Below, one piece after another: positions 6,748 to 12,929 of a stretch of 12,929 nucleotides of DNA. Below the pieces are notes generated by a model. It searched no databases and had not been told where the DNA came from. It saw nothing but the letters and a program-made list of their open reading frames with translations. Each line of letters opens with the position of its first letter. Position 1 is the first letter of the stretch. The stretch comes from Microbacterium sp. (GTDB lineage Bacteria > Actinomycetota > Actinomycetes > Actinomycetales > Microbacteriaceae), in the NCBI RefSeq assembly GCF_003248605.1, contig NZ_QFPF01000071.1:1-12929 (forward strand), given 5' to 3'. The translations under genes were made by a program, and so were the position numbers.

Positions 6748-9003
6748 ATGACCGAGACGGTTCCGCCCGTCGCGCAGGCTTCGTCGCTGCGCCGACTCGT
6801 GCCCCGCATCTTCTCGCGCTCCACCCGGAGCGAGGGCGTCGAGCACCTCATCCGCACGGTGCGCACGAACCACCCCAAGAGCGATGTTGCCGTGATCGAG
6901 CGGGCCTTCGTCGTGGCCTCGAAGGCGCACGAGGGCCAGAAGCGTCAGAGCGGCGAGCCGTACATCACGCACCCCGTCGCCGTCGCCCAGATCCTCGCCG
7001 ATCTGGGGCTCGGACCCAAGGCCATCGCCGCAGCCCTCCTGCACGACACCGTCGAAGATACCGCCTACGGGCTCGATCAGCTGTCGGCCGAGTTCGGTGA
7101 CGAGGTCGCGATGCTCGTCGACGGCGTCACGAAACTCGACAAGGTCAAGTACGGCGATGCGGCCCAGGCCGAGACCGTCCGCAAGATGATCGTCGCGATG
7201 TCCAAAGACATCCGGGTGCTGGTCATCAAGCTCTCCGACAGACTGCACAATGCCCGCACGTGGGGATTCGTGCCGCCGGAGAAGGCCGCCAAGAAGGCGA
7301 CCGAGACGCTGGAGATCTACGCGCCGCTGGCTCATCGGCTCGGCATCCAGACCATCAAGTCCGAGCTCGAGGATCTCTCCTTCGCCGTGCTGCACCCCAA
7401 GCTGTACGCCGAGATCGAGAGCCTCGTCAAACAGCGCACCCCGCAGCGGGAGCAGTACGTCGACAACGTGATCGGCTCGGTCGAGGAGGATCTGCGCGAG
7501 CTCCGCATCCGCGGTCGTGTCATGGGCCGGCCCAAGCAGCTGTACTCGGTGTACCAGAAGATGGTGGTGCGCGGCCGCGAGTTCGACGACATCTACGATC
7601 TGATCGGCATCCGCGTCCTGGTGGGCACGGTGCGCGACTGCTACGCGGTGCTCGGGGCGATCCATGCCCGGTGGACGCCGCTGCCCGGACGGTTCAAGGA
7701 CTACATCGCCACCCCGAAGTTCAACCTCTATCAGTCCCTGCACACGACGGTGATCGGCCCCGGCGGCCGCACGGTCGAGATCCAGATCCGCACGCACGAG
7801 ATGCACCAGCAGGCGGAGTTCGGTGTCGCCGCGCACTGGAAGTACAAGGAGCGGATGTCGGGCGCCAAGACCGAGAGCAAGTCCCTCGACACCGACATGG
7901 CGTGGCTCGCCCACATCTCGGACTGGCAGGCGGAAACGGCCGACCCGGGGGAGTTCCTCGACTCGCTGCGCTACGAGATCGGCGCCAAAGAAGTCTACGT
8001 CTTCACCCCCAAGGGCCGCGTGATCGGACTGCCCGCGGGCGCGACACCGGTCGATTTCGCCTACGCCGTGCACACGGAGGTCGGGCACCGCACGATGGGC
8101 GCCAAGGTCAACGGCCGGCTGGTGCCCCTCGACTCGCCCGTGTCTTCGGGTGATGTCGTCGAGGTCTTCACGTCGAAGAACCCCGACGCGGGACCGAGCC
8201 AGGACTGGCTGGGTTTCGTCAAGAGCACGCGGGCGCGCAACAAGATCCGCGCGTGGTTCACGAAGGAGCGCCGCGAGGAGGCCGTCGAGCAGGGCAAGGA
8301 GGCGATCGCCCGCGCCATGCGCCGGCAGAACCTCCCGCTCCAGCGCCTGATGAGCCAGGATTCGTTCGCGGATGTCGCCCGTCAGCTGCGGTACGAAGAC
8401 GTATCGGCGCTATATGCGGCTGTCGGCGAAGGCCACGTCTCGACCCAGTCCGTCATCGAGAAGGTGACGGCACTCGTCGGTGCCAGCGGCGAGACATCCA
8501 CAGGCCCGATCGATCTCCCGCACATCGGCCGCCAGCGCACGCCGCGCTCGAGCGACACCGGCGTGCTCGTGCGCGGGGCCCCCGACATCCTCGTCAAACT
8601 CGCCAAGTGCTGCACTCCGGTTCCGGGCGACGAGATCGTCGGCTTCGTGACCCGCGGCAGCGGAGTCTCGGTGCACCGCACCGACTGCCCGAACGTCGCG
8701 TCGCTGATGACCGATCCCGACCGCATCATCGAGGTGTCGTGGACGTCGACGCCCAAGGGCGTCTTCCTCGTGCAGATCCAGGTCGAGGCGCTCGACCGCT
8801 CGGGACTGCTGTCCGATGTCACGCGCGTTCTCAGCGAGCACCACGTCAACATCCTCTCCGCCTCGGTGTCGACGACCGATGACCGCCTGGCGCTGAGCAA
8901 GTTCGTCTTCGAGATGGGTGACATCGTCCACCTCGATCGTGTCCTCAACGCGGTGCGTCGCATCGACGCGGTGTACGACGTCTACCGTGTGACGTCCTCC
9001 TGA
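6748..9003 (+). CDS. relA: Bifunctional (p)ppGpp synthetase/hydrolase (Rel)
   Basis: Rel makes and breaks the alarmone (p)ppGpp in response to uncharged tRNA on the ribosome. The 751-residue product has the full long-RSH layout: HD hydrolase domain (about 50-200; H75 in YITHP, HD at 99-100 in LLHDTVEDT); synthetase domain (about 250-370; [31 protein letters not shown]); TGS domain (about 414-475); helical region; conserved-cysteine domain (C621, C622, H643, C647); and C-terminal ACT domain (about 672-748). RFKD at 315-318 is the version found in bifunctional enzymes, unlike the ExDD of E. coli RelA, and the HD residues are intact, so both activities are expected. The ATG at 6748 has GGGGGAGG seven bases upstream. 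Its last 22 bp overlap the convergent gene on the minus strand. Confidence 0.97.
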   Translation: MTETVPPVAQASSLRRLVPRIFSRSTRSEGVEHLIRTVRTNHPKSDVAVIERAFVVASKAHEGQKRQSGEPYITHPVAVAQILADLGLGPKAIAAALLHDTVEDTAYGLDQLSAEFGDEVAMLVDGVTKLDKVKYGDAAQAETVRKMIVAMSKDIRVLVIKLSDRLHNARTWGFVPPEKAAKKATETLEIYAPLAHRLGIQTIKSELEDLSFAVLHPKLYAEIESLVKQRTPQREQYVDNVIGSVEEDLRELRIRGRVMGRPKQLYSVYQKMVVRGREFDDIYDLIGIRVLVGTVRDCYAVLGAIHARWTPLPGRFKDYIATPKFNLYQSLHTTVIGPGGRTVEIQIRTHEMHQQAEFGVAAHWKYKERMSGAKTESKSLDTDMAWLAHISDWQAETADPGEFLDSLRYEIGAKEVYVFTPKGRVIGLPAGATPVDFAYAVHTEVGHRTMGAKVNGRLVPLDSPVSSGDVVEVFTSKNPDAGPSQDWLGFVKSTRARNKIRAWFTKERREEAVEQGKEAIARAMRRQNLPLQRLMSQDSFADVARQLRYEDVSALYAAVGEGHVSTQSVIEKVTALVGASGETSTGPIDLPHIGRQRTPRSSDTGVLVRGAPDILVKLAKCCTPVPGDEIVGFVTRGSGVSVHRTDCPNVASLMTDPDRIIEVSWTSTPKGVFLVQIQVEALDRSGLLSDVTRVLSEHHVNILSASVSTTDDRLALSKFVFEMGDIVHLDRVLNAVRRIDAVYDVYRVTSS

Positions 9004-9569
9004 GCGGATGACGCGGCCCCGCCTGCGATCCGCGCGAGCAGCGCGTCACCCCGGCGGCATCCCGGCAGCCCGGGGTGGATGGCGAGGAAGTCCCGCCCCG
9101 CGGTCGCGGTGACCAGACCCGTCTCGATCAGCCCGCGTGCCGCGGCTGCCGCCCGTGACGGATCCGAGCCCTTGCCGGTCCGCCGCGCGATGTCGGTGAG
9201 GGTGCGCAGCGGCGTCGTCACCCGCACGTCGCCGAGGAGCGTGACGTCGTCCGCATCGATCGCCGTGTCGTGGAAGACGGCGCGACGGCTGACGAGGTTG
9301 CCGACCCGCCGGCCCGGAGCACGCACCAGCGAATGGCGCGCGGGAGGTTCGTGGAGAGCGCCGTAGACCCACGCCGCGCTCCAGATGCCCACAGCCAGTC
9401 TCTCGCTGCACAGAGGAGCGAGGGATGCCGCGCGCATGGCCGCGTTCTCGACCGCATCGGCGGGCATGTACCCCTCGCCGATCTCGACGAGGTCGCCATC
9501 CAGGCGTGCCGCCGACAGCTCGGCGGGCGAGAGTCGATCGTGCGCGAAGTACAGGAACGGCCAGACCAT
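8982..9569 (-). CDS. AbiEi-like protein (type IV antitoxin family relative), solo
   Basis: The 195-residue product resembles the many short actinobacterial proteins annotated with an AbiEi-type antitoxin domain. The clearest mark is the motif [15 protein letters not shown] (116-130), preceded by [20 protein letters not shown] and a hydrophobic [13 protein letters not shown] stretch (64-76), as in that group. The N-terminal [23 protein letters not shown] part fits the small winged-helix of such proteins. No AbiEii-like nucleotidyltransferase toxin is next to it, so a toxin-antitoxin role is not supported. The ATG at 9569 has only a weak GGGA upstream. The stop lies inside relA (22-bp tail-to-tail overlap). 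The opposite strand and other frames are also open, but only this frame gives a family-like protein. Function unknown. Confidence 0.65.
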   Translation of the reverse strand: MVWPFLYFAHDRLSPAELSAARLDGDLVEIGEGYMPADAVENAAMRAASLAPLCSERLAVGIWSAAWVYGALHEPPARHSLVRAPGRRVGNLVSRRAVFHDTAIDADDVTLLGDVRVTTPLRTLTDIARRTGKGSDPSRAAAAARGLIETGLVTATAGRDFLAIHPGLPGCRRGDALLARIAGGAASSAQEDVTR

Positions 9570-9599
9570 GGTCCCGATTGAAGCTCACGGCGGCGGACG

Positions 9600-9618
9600 C
9601 CGGATGACGGCATCCCGG
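9600..9618 (-). other. Hairpin between the DUF349 and AbiEi-like genes
   Basis: CCGGATG (9600-9606) and CATCCCGG (9611-9618) pair around an ACGG loop with one bulged base. On the minus strand this lies after the DUF349 stop and before the AbiEi-like start. With no U-run it is at best a weak terminator or RNA-processing structure. Confidence 0.3.
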
Positions 9619-9621
9619 ATC

Positions 9622-9630
9622 TGTGGACAA
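9622..9630 (-). promoter_or_regulatory. DnaA-box-like 9-mer (TTGTCCACA)
   Basis: Read on the minus strand, the site is TTGTCCACA, the form preferred by DnaA in high-GC actinobacteria. It is single and lies in the 77-bp gap between the DUF349 and AbiEi-like genes. No cluster or AT-rich region is present, so this is not an origin; it may be a titration or regulatory site, or chance. Confidence 0.35.
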
Positions 9631-9646
9631 CCCGCGGACGGTCGAG

Positions 9647-10897
9647 TCAGCCGCTGACGACCTGCATCCAGGAGCGCCGCGTGGCCAACTCGGCCTCGAG
9701 CTTCGTCACCGCTTTGGTGTCGCCCTTCGCGCGGGCCGTCTCGATGTCGGCCTCGAGCGCGGCGATCGCATCGGCGAGCTGGCGTGCCATGTCGCCGGCG
9801 CGCGCCTTGGTCTCGGGGTTGTTGCGCTTCCAGTCGACGTCCTCGCGTGCGCGCAGAGCCTGTTCGATCTTGCGCAGCGAGTCATCGAGCGCGCGATCCT
9901 TCTCACGCGGCGCGACGCGGCCGATCTCGTCCCAACGGCGCTGGATACCGGTGAGCTGCGATCGCGCGGCGGTGAGATTCCGTTCGTCGGCGACCGCCTC
10001 GGCCTCGACGAGCAGGGCGTGCTTGGCCTCGATCTTGGGCGCGGACTCGGCGAGCTCGGTCGCGTCGCGCTCGGCGCGCGCGCCGTAGAGCGCGTCGCCG
10101 GCGGCCTTGAACCGATCCCAGAGCGCGTCGTCGACCTTCTTGCCCGCGCGTCCGACCGTCTTCCACTCATCGAGGAGCGCACGGTAGGCGGGGATGCCGT
10201 CCTCGCCCTTGGCGGAGAGTGCCTCGGCGCGTTCGACCAGCTTGGACTTGCGGTCGCGTGCGCCCTTGTGCGCCTCGTCGAGTTCGGCGAAGAACTCGCG
10301 ACGATGTTTCTCGACACTCGCGCGCGCGTCGCGGAACCGCTTCCAGAGATCCTGCGCGTCGCGCTTGGGAAGGCGAGGCGCGCTCTGCTGGTGCGCCTGC
10401 CACTGGGCGAACAGGTCGTTCAGCTCCTGTGTCGCCTGCTTCCACTGCACCTGTCGCGGGTCGCGCGCGGCGAGCGCCTCGGCGCGCTCCACGAGCGCGG
10501 TGCGTTCGGCGACCGCCTCGGCCACCGCCTCCTTGGCGGCCGCGGCTTCGGTGGCGGATGCCTCGGCGAGGGTGGCTCCGAGCGCATCGATGCGAGCAAC
10601 GAGGCCTGCGAGATCACCCACGGCGGACGCGCCCTCGACGTCGGAGCGCAGGTGGCGGGATGCCGAGGCCAGATCCGACGCGGAGGCGCCACCGCGGCGA
10701 TGGCGCTGCTCGAGGAGAGTCACCTTGTCGGCGAGGTCGGCGTACTTGCGGGCGAAGTAGGCGAGAGCTTCGTCCGGCGAACCGTCGGGGAACTGCCCGA
10801 CCTCGCGCCAGTCGTCGCCCTCGCGGACGAATACGGTGCCGTCGTCATCGACCCGGCCCCACGGCCGGTCTGATGCGTGAGCGGAGTCGGAGGACAC
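9647..10897 (-). CDS. DUF349 domain protein with three repeats
   Basis: The 416-residue product is soluble, highly charged and almost all helical. After an N-terminal segment with a VDDDGTVFVREGDDWREVGQ strand region (15-35) and a coiled-coil-like Ala/Glu part (about 85-140), three related units follow: roughly 134-210, 219-280 and 294-360. Each opens with LVERAEAL-like residues and has a central Trp in an LxxxWK/W(D/Q) helix (W165, W246, W322). This matches tandem DUF349 domains, a family of unknown biochemical function frequent near relA in actinobacteria. The GTG at 10897 has AGGAG four bases upstream on the minus strand. A -10-like TAGGCT lies 40 bp before it. The long open frame on the plus strand across this gene is a GC artefact. 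Confidence 0.88.
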   Translation of the reverse strand: MSSDSAHASDRPWGRVDDDGTVFVREGDDWREVGQFPDGSPDEALAYFARKYADLADKVTLLEQRHRRGGASASDLASASRHLRSDVEGASAVGDLAGLVARIDALGATLAEASATEAAAAKEAVAEAVAERTALVERAEALAARDPRQVQWKQATQELNDLFAQWQAHQQSAPRLPKRDAQDLWKRFRDARASVEKHRREFFAELDEAHKGARDRKSKLVERAEALSAKGEDGIPAYRALLDEWKTVGRAGKKVDDALWDRFKAAGDALYGARAERDATELAESAPKIEAKHALLVEAEAVADERNLTAARSQLTGIQRRWDEIGRVAPREKDRALDDSLRKIEQALRAREDVDWKRNNPETKARAGDMARQLADAIAALEADIETARAKGDTKAVTKLEAELATRRSWMQVVSG

Positions 10898-10937
10898 GGT
10901 TCTCCTCGTGTGCGGTGCCGGGTGCGGAAACCACCCC

Positions 10938-10943
10938 AGCCTA
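10938..10943 (-). promoter_or_regulatory. Possible -10 element of the DUF349 gene (TAGGCT)
   Basis: On the minus strand TAGGCT lies 40 bp before the GTG start at 10897, in the 66-bp gap after the 105-residue gene. It gives a short leader holding the AGGAG site. The hexamer is identical to the one before ruvA. Confidence 0.4.
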
Positions 10944-10963
10944 GTACGTGGGGCGCACAGGAC

Positions 10964-11281
10964 TCAGGGGGTCGTGCTGGGCGCGGGCGTCGCAGCCGGG
11001 GAAGCGGCCGGCGTCGGCAGGGGCGTCGACGTCGACGTCGCCGTCGGCGACGGGGTCGACGAGGGAGCGGGCGACGGTGCTCCCGGGCCGGCGGTGACGT
11101 ATGCCACTTGGCCGCCGATGCTCGCGAGGATCACGACACCGCCGACGACGGCGGCGAGCACCGTGTCGCGTCGGCGTCGGGCGGCCTGTGACTCACGCAG
11201 CTCCTGTCGGGCACGGTAGAGTCGCGCGCGCTCGCGGGCCTCGCGGTCGCCGCGCGCTCTGTCACCCTTGCCGGTCGCCAT
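10964..11281 (-). CDS. Small single-pass membrane protein, PpiB-anchor-like, no cyclophilin domain
   Basis: The 105-residue product has three parts: a basic, helical cytoplasmic head (1-40; REARERARLYRARQELRE, then RRRR at 35-38), one transmembrane helix (about 41-63) and an outer tail of about 40 residues made almost only of Pro, Ser, Thr and Ala. By the positive-inside rule the tail faces out. This layout and the wording of the head resemble the N-terminal part of actinobacterial PpiB-type peptidyl-prolyl isomerases, often found near rel, but the isomerase domain is missing and no remnant follows. The ATG at 11281 has AAGGGA seven bases upstream; the frame is open further upstream to 11476, but that part overlaps the rarA promoter and N-terminus. 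Function unknown. Confidence 0.75.
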   Translation of the reverse strand: MATGKGDRARGDREARERARLYRARQELRESQAARRRRDTVLAAVVGGVVILASIGGQVAYVTAGPGAPSPAPSSTPSPTATSTSTPLPTPAASPAATPAPSTTP

Positions 11282-11327
11282 TCGCGCATCCCTTCGTCCG
11301 CGCGCGGACGTCACCGCGTGCGGTGCC

Positions 11328-11333
11328 AGCATA
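11328..11333 (-). promoter_or_regulatory. Possible -10 element of the 105-residue gene (TATGCT)
   Basis: On the minus strand TATGCT lies 46 bp before the ATG at 11281 and would give a leader of about 40 nt. It faces away from the rarA -10 with only 19 bp between the hexamers, so the two promoters share DNA. Confidence 0.4.
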
Positions 11334-11352
11334 TTCGGCGTGCGGCGGCGGT

Positions 11353-11358
11353 TAGCCT
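11353..11358 (+). promoter_or_regulatory. -10 element of rarA (TAGCCT), probably leaderless
   Basis: TAGCCT ends six bases before the rarA GTG at 11365, the same spacing as at ruvC. A start on the G of the GTG would give a leaderless mRNA. The GAGGGG between could serve only if transcription began upstream. Confidence 0.5.
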
Positions 11359-11364
11359 GAGGGG

Positions 11365-12780
11365 GTGACCCCCTCCTCCGCGCTGTTCCAGGGCAGCACA
11401 CCGCTCGCGGTGCGCATGCGGCCGACCTCGCTGGCCGAGGTCGCGGGACAGGGTCACCTGCTGCGCCCCGGGTCACCGCTGGTCAAGCTGGCGGACCCGG
11501 ACGGCGCGGCAGGTGCCGTGTCGGTGATCCTGTGGGGCCCGCCCGGCACGGGCAAGACGACACTCGCCCAGGCGATCGCGCGCTCATCCGGCCGACGGTT
11601 CGTCGAGCTCTCGGCCGTCACGGCGGGGGTGAAGGACGTGCGCGAGGTGATGCAGGAGGCGCTCACGCAGAGGGACCTTTACGGCACCTCGACCATCCTC
11701 TTCCTCGATGAGGTCCACCGATTCACGAAGGCACAGCAGGACGCGCTGCTGCCGGGGGTCGAAAACGGCTGGGTCGTCCTGATCGCCGCGACGACGGAGA
11801 ACCCCAGCTTCTCCGTCGTCTCGCCCCTGCTGTCCCGTTCGCTCCTGCTCACGCTGCAGCCGCTCGGAGACGACGACCTGGGTGCGCTGCTGGACCGGGC
11901 CGTGTCCGACCCGCGCGGCCTGCACGATGCCGTGCGCCTGGATCCCGCCGCGCGGGCCGCGCTCGTGCGCCTGTCCTCCGGCGACGCGCGCCGGGCGCTC
12001 ACGGCGCTCGAGGCGGCGGCGGCATCGGTGCTCGGCGCGGAGGACGTCGAGGGAGAATCCGGACCGGCGCGCGGGGCCGTGCCGGATGACGCGGACGAGA
12101 CGGGCACGGCTGCCATCGATGACGAGACGGATGCCGAACCGGCCGTCGTCGACGCCGACGATGTGGCACGGGCCGTCGACCGCGCGCTCCTGCGGTACGA
12201 CCGGCAGGGCGATGAGCACTACGACGTCATCAGCGCCTTCATCAAATCGATCCGCGGGTCCGATGTCGACGCGGCCATCCACTACCTCGCGCGCATGATC
12301 GAGGCGGGGGAGGACCCCCGCTTCATCGCCCGTCGTCTGATCATCTCGGCGTCTGAGGACATCGGACTCGCCGACCCTCACGCGCTCACGATCGCGGTGG
12401 CCGCCGCCGATGCCGTTCAGCTGATCGGCATGCCCGAGGGTCGTATCCCGCTCGCCGAAGCGACGGCATATCTGGCCACGGCCGCGAAGTCCAATGCCGC
12501 CTACACGGCGATCGGCAAGGCGATCGCCGATGTGAAGAACGGCCGGATCGGGCGTGTGCCCCTCCATCTTCGCGACGCGCACTATGCCGGCGCGAAGCGC
12601 CTGGGTCACGGCAAGGGCTACCTGTACCCTCACGACAGCGACATCGGCGTCGTTCGTCAGCAGTACCTGCCCGACGAGCTGCGCGGCACGCGGTACTACG
12701 AGCCGACGACGCACGGCACCGAGCGCGACATCCACGCGCGCCTCGAGAAGCTGCGCAGAATACTCGGTCTGCTAGACTAG
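11365..12780 (+). CDS. rarA: Replication-associated recombination protein A (RarA/MgsA)
   Basis: RarA is a tetrameric AAA+ ATPase, related to RuvB and clamp loaders, that acts at stalled forks and binds SSB. The 471-residue product shows [20 protein letters not shown] (14-33), Walker A (GPPGTGKTT, 58-66), Walker B (LFLDEVHR, 112-119), sensor 1 (AATTENPS, 141-148), the arginine finger region (PLLSRS, R158) and sensor 2 ([12 protein letters not shown], 205-216). The family-specific C-terminal domain follows: [18 protein letters not shown] (283-300), [22 protein letters not shown] (317-338) and GYLYPHD (418-424). An acidic, probably disordered stretch (about 226-263) separates the two halves. 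The GTG at 11365 gives a standard N-terminus. The last codons carry a -10 for the next gene. Confidence 0.96.
   Translation: MTPSSALFQGSTPLAVRMRPTSLAEVAGQGHLLRPGSPLVKLADPDGAAGAVSVILWGPPGTGKTTLAQAIARSSGRRFVELSAVTAGVKDVREVMQEALTQRDLYGTSTILFLDEVHRFTKAQQDALLPGVENGWVVLIAATTENPSFSVVSPLLSRSLLLTLQPLGDDDLGALLDRAVSDPRGLHDAVRLDPAARAALVRLSSGDARRALTALEAAAASVLGAEDVEGESGPARGAVPDDADETGTAAIDDETDAEPAVVDADDVARAVDRALLRYDRQGDEHYDVISAFIKSIRGSDVDAAIHYLARMIEAGEDPRFIARRLIISASEDIGLADPHALTIAVAAADAVQLIGMPEGRIPLAEATAYLATAAKSNAAYTAIGKAIADVKNGRIGRVPLHLRDAHYAGAKRLGHGKGYLYPHDSDIGVVRQQYLPDELRGTRYYEPTTHGTERDIHARLEKLRRILGLLD
12773..12778 (+). promoter_or_regulatory. -10 element of rpsD (TAGACT)
   Basis: TAGACT runs into the rarA stop codon (TAG at 12778-12780). 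Transcription would begin near 12785, exactly at the first base of a hairpin, giving a leader of about 136 nt before the probable rpsD start. No clear -35 is seen. Confidence 0.5.
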
Positions 12781-12784
12781 ATCG

Positions 12785-12805
12785 GCTCGAATCCGAATTT
12801 CGAGC
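12785..12805 (+). other. 5'-end hairpin of the rpsD leader
   Basis: GCTCGAA (12785-12791) and TTCGAGC (12799-12805) form a perfect 7-bp stem with a 7-nt loop (TCCGAAT). It would be the first structure of the predicted transcript. The bases after it are CATCCCCC, so it is not an intrinsic terminator for rarA. It may protect the mRNA end or take part in ribosomal-protein feedback. Confidence 0.45.
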
Positions 12806-12878
12806 ATCCCCCTCTCCGACACCACACTTCCGGTGCGCCCCGACGTGCGCCCGGCAGCAGGAGGCGGGAGATACGTCC

Positions 12879-12911
12879 GTGAGCCCGCGACCGACGCGGC
12901 CACGTCACTGA
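12879..12911 (+). CDS. Possible 10-residue leader peptide before rpsD
   Basis: A GTG at 12879 opens a tiny frame, MSPRPTRPRH, ending at TGA 12909-12911. Upstream lie GGGAG (12866-12870, spacing 8) and AGGAGG (12859-12864), a stronger ribosome site than that of rpsD itself and otherwise unexplained. Its stop overlaps GAAAGG, the rpsD ribosome site, and lies 9 nt before the rpsD start, a layout that fits translational coupling. A 5-bp hairpin (12885-12889 with 12895-12899) lies inside it. This is an inference from layout only. Confidence 0.3.
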   Translation: MSPRPTRPRH

Positions 12912-12920
12912 AAGGCAATT

Positions 12921-12929
12921 GTGTCCACC
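12921..12929 (+). CDS. rpsD: Start of a gene, probably rpsD (ribosomal protein S4), cut by window end
   Basis: Only GTG TCC ACC (Met-Ser-Thr) is inside the window. GAAAGG at 12910-12915 lies five bases upstream. Two things suggest rpsD: the S4 protein of this group starts MST, and rpsD commonly follows rarA in Microbacteriaceae. The long structured leader with its own -10 also fits a ribosomal-protein gene. Three residues cannot prove it. Confidence 0.55.

Noticed and set aside
6693..7100. 135-residue frame starting in the relA leader
   Set aside because: It runs out of frame through relA, is Arg/Ala-rich and motif-free, and its ATG has no ribosome site.
8982..9569. Complete toxin-antitoxin system
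   Set aside because: Only the AbiEi-like part is present. Neither neighbour resembles a nucleotidyltransferase or other toxin.
9600..9630. Origin of replication
   Set aside because: There is one DnaA-like box only, with no cluster, no AT-rich region, and no dnaA or dnaN nearby.
9623..10873. 416-residue plus-strand frame over the DUF349 gene
   Set aside because: It mirrors the minus-strand gene almost end to end and is of low complexity (Gly/Arg/Leu/Val). The minus-strand frame has DUF349 repeats, a good ribosome site and the right codon bias.
11024..11060. GTCGAC-rich short repeats
   Set aside because: They code for the low-complexity Pro/Ser/Thr tail of the 105-residue protein and need no separate explanation.
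12785..12805. TCGAA ... TTCGA repeat before rpsD as an SOS box
   Set aside because: The half sites are one base too far apart and lack the inner C and G of the GAAC-N4-GTTC core. It lies after the -10 and is better read as an RNA hairpin.

Overview
This is a high-GC stretch typical of an actinobacterium. The gene order yebC-ruvC-ruvA-ruvB-yajC-secD-secF-relA, a nearby DUF349 gene, and rarA followed by what looks like the start of rpsD point to Microbacteriaceae, most likely Microbacterium or a close relative. That placement rests on gene order, protein character and promoter style, not on a search. I see no insertion sequence, prophage, CRISPR array, tRNA or rRNA. Most of the window is chromosomal housekeeping DNA.

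Left and middle (1-9003, plus strand): the last 83 residues of an unrecognised protein; yebC (translation/regulatory factor); ruvC, ruvA and ruvB (Holliday junction resolution); yajC, secD and secF (accessory membrane complex of the Sec translocase); and relA (bifunctional (p)ppGpp synthetase/hydrolase). ruvA-ruvB and secD-secF overlap and are surely co-transcribed. Promoter-like -10 hexamers before yebC, ruvC, ruvA, yajC and relA suggest that the row is split into several transcription units. An imperfect LexA (SOS) box lies just before ruvA.

Right (8982-11281, minus strand): a solo AbiEi-like protein whose 3' end overlaps relA tail to tail, a three-repeat DUF349 protein, and a 105-residue single-pass membrane protein. 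The last resembles the N-terminal anchor of actinobacterial PpiB-type cyclophilins but has no cyclophilin domain.

Far right (11353-12929, plus strand): rarA (fork-repair AAA+ ATPase), expressed from a probably leaderless promoter facing the promoter of the 105-residue gene. A -10 on the rarA stop codon and a structured leader of about 136 nt then lead into the probable rpsD start.

The genes combine recombination and fork repair (ruvCAB, rarA), protein export (yajC-secDF), stringent response (relA) and translation (yebC, rpsD). The points most worth following are regulatory: -10 elements 6-7 nt before start codons, the SOS-like box at ruvA, the rpsD leader with a 5' hairpin and possible leader peptide, and the cyclophilin-less anchor protein. 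I found no clear undescribed multi-gene system.
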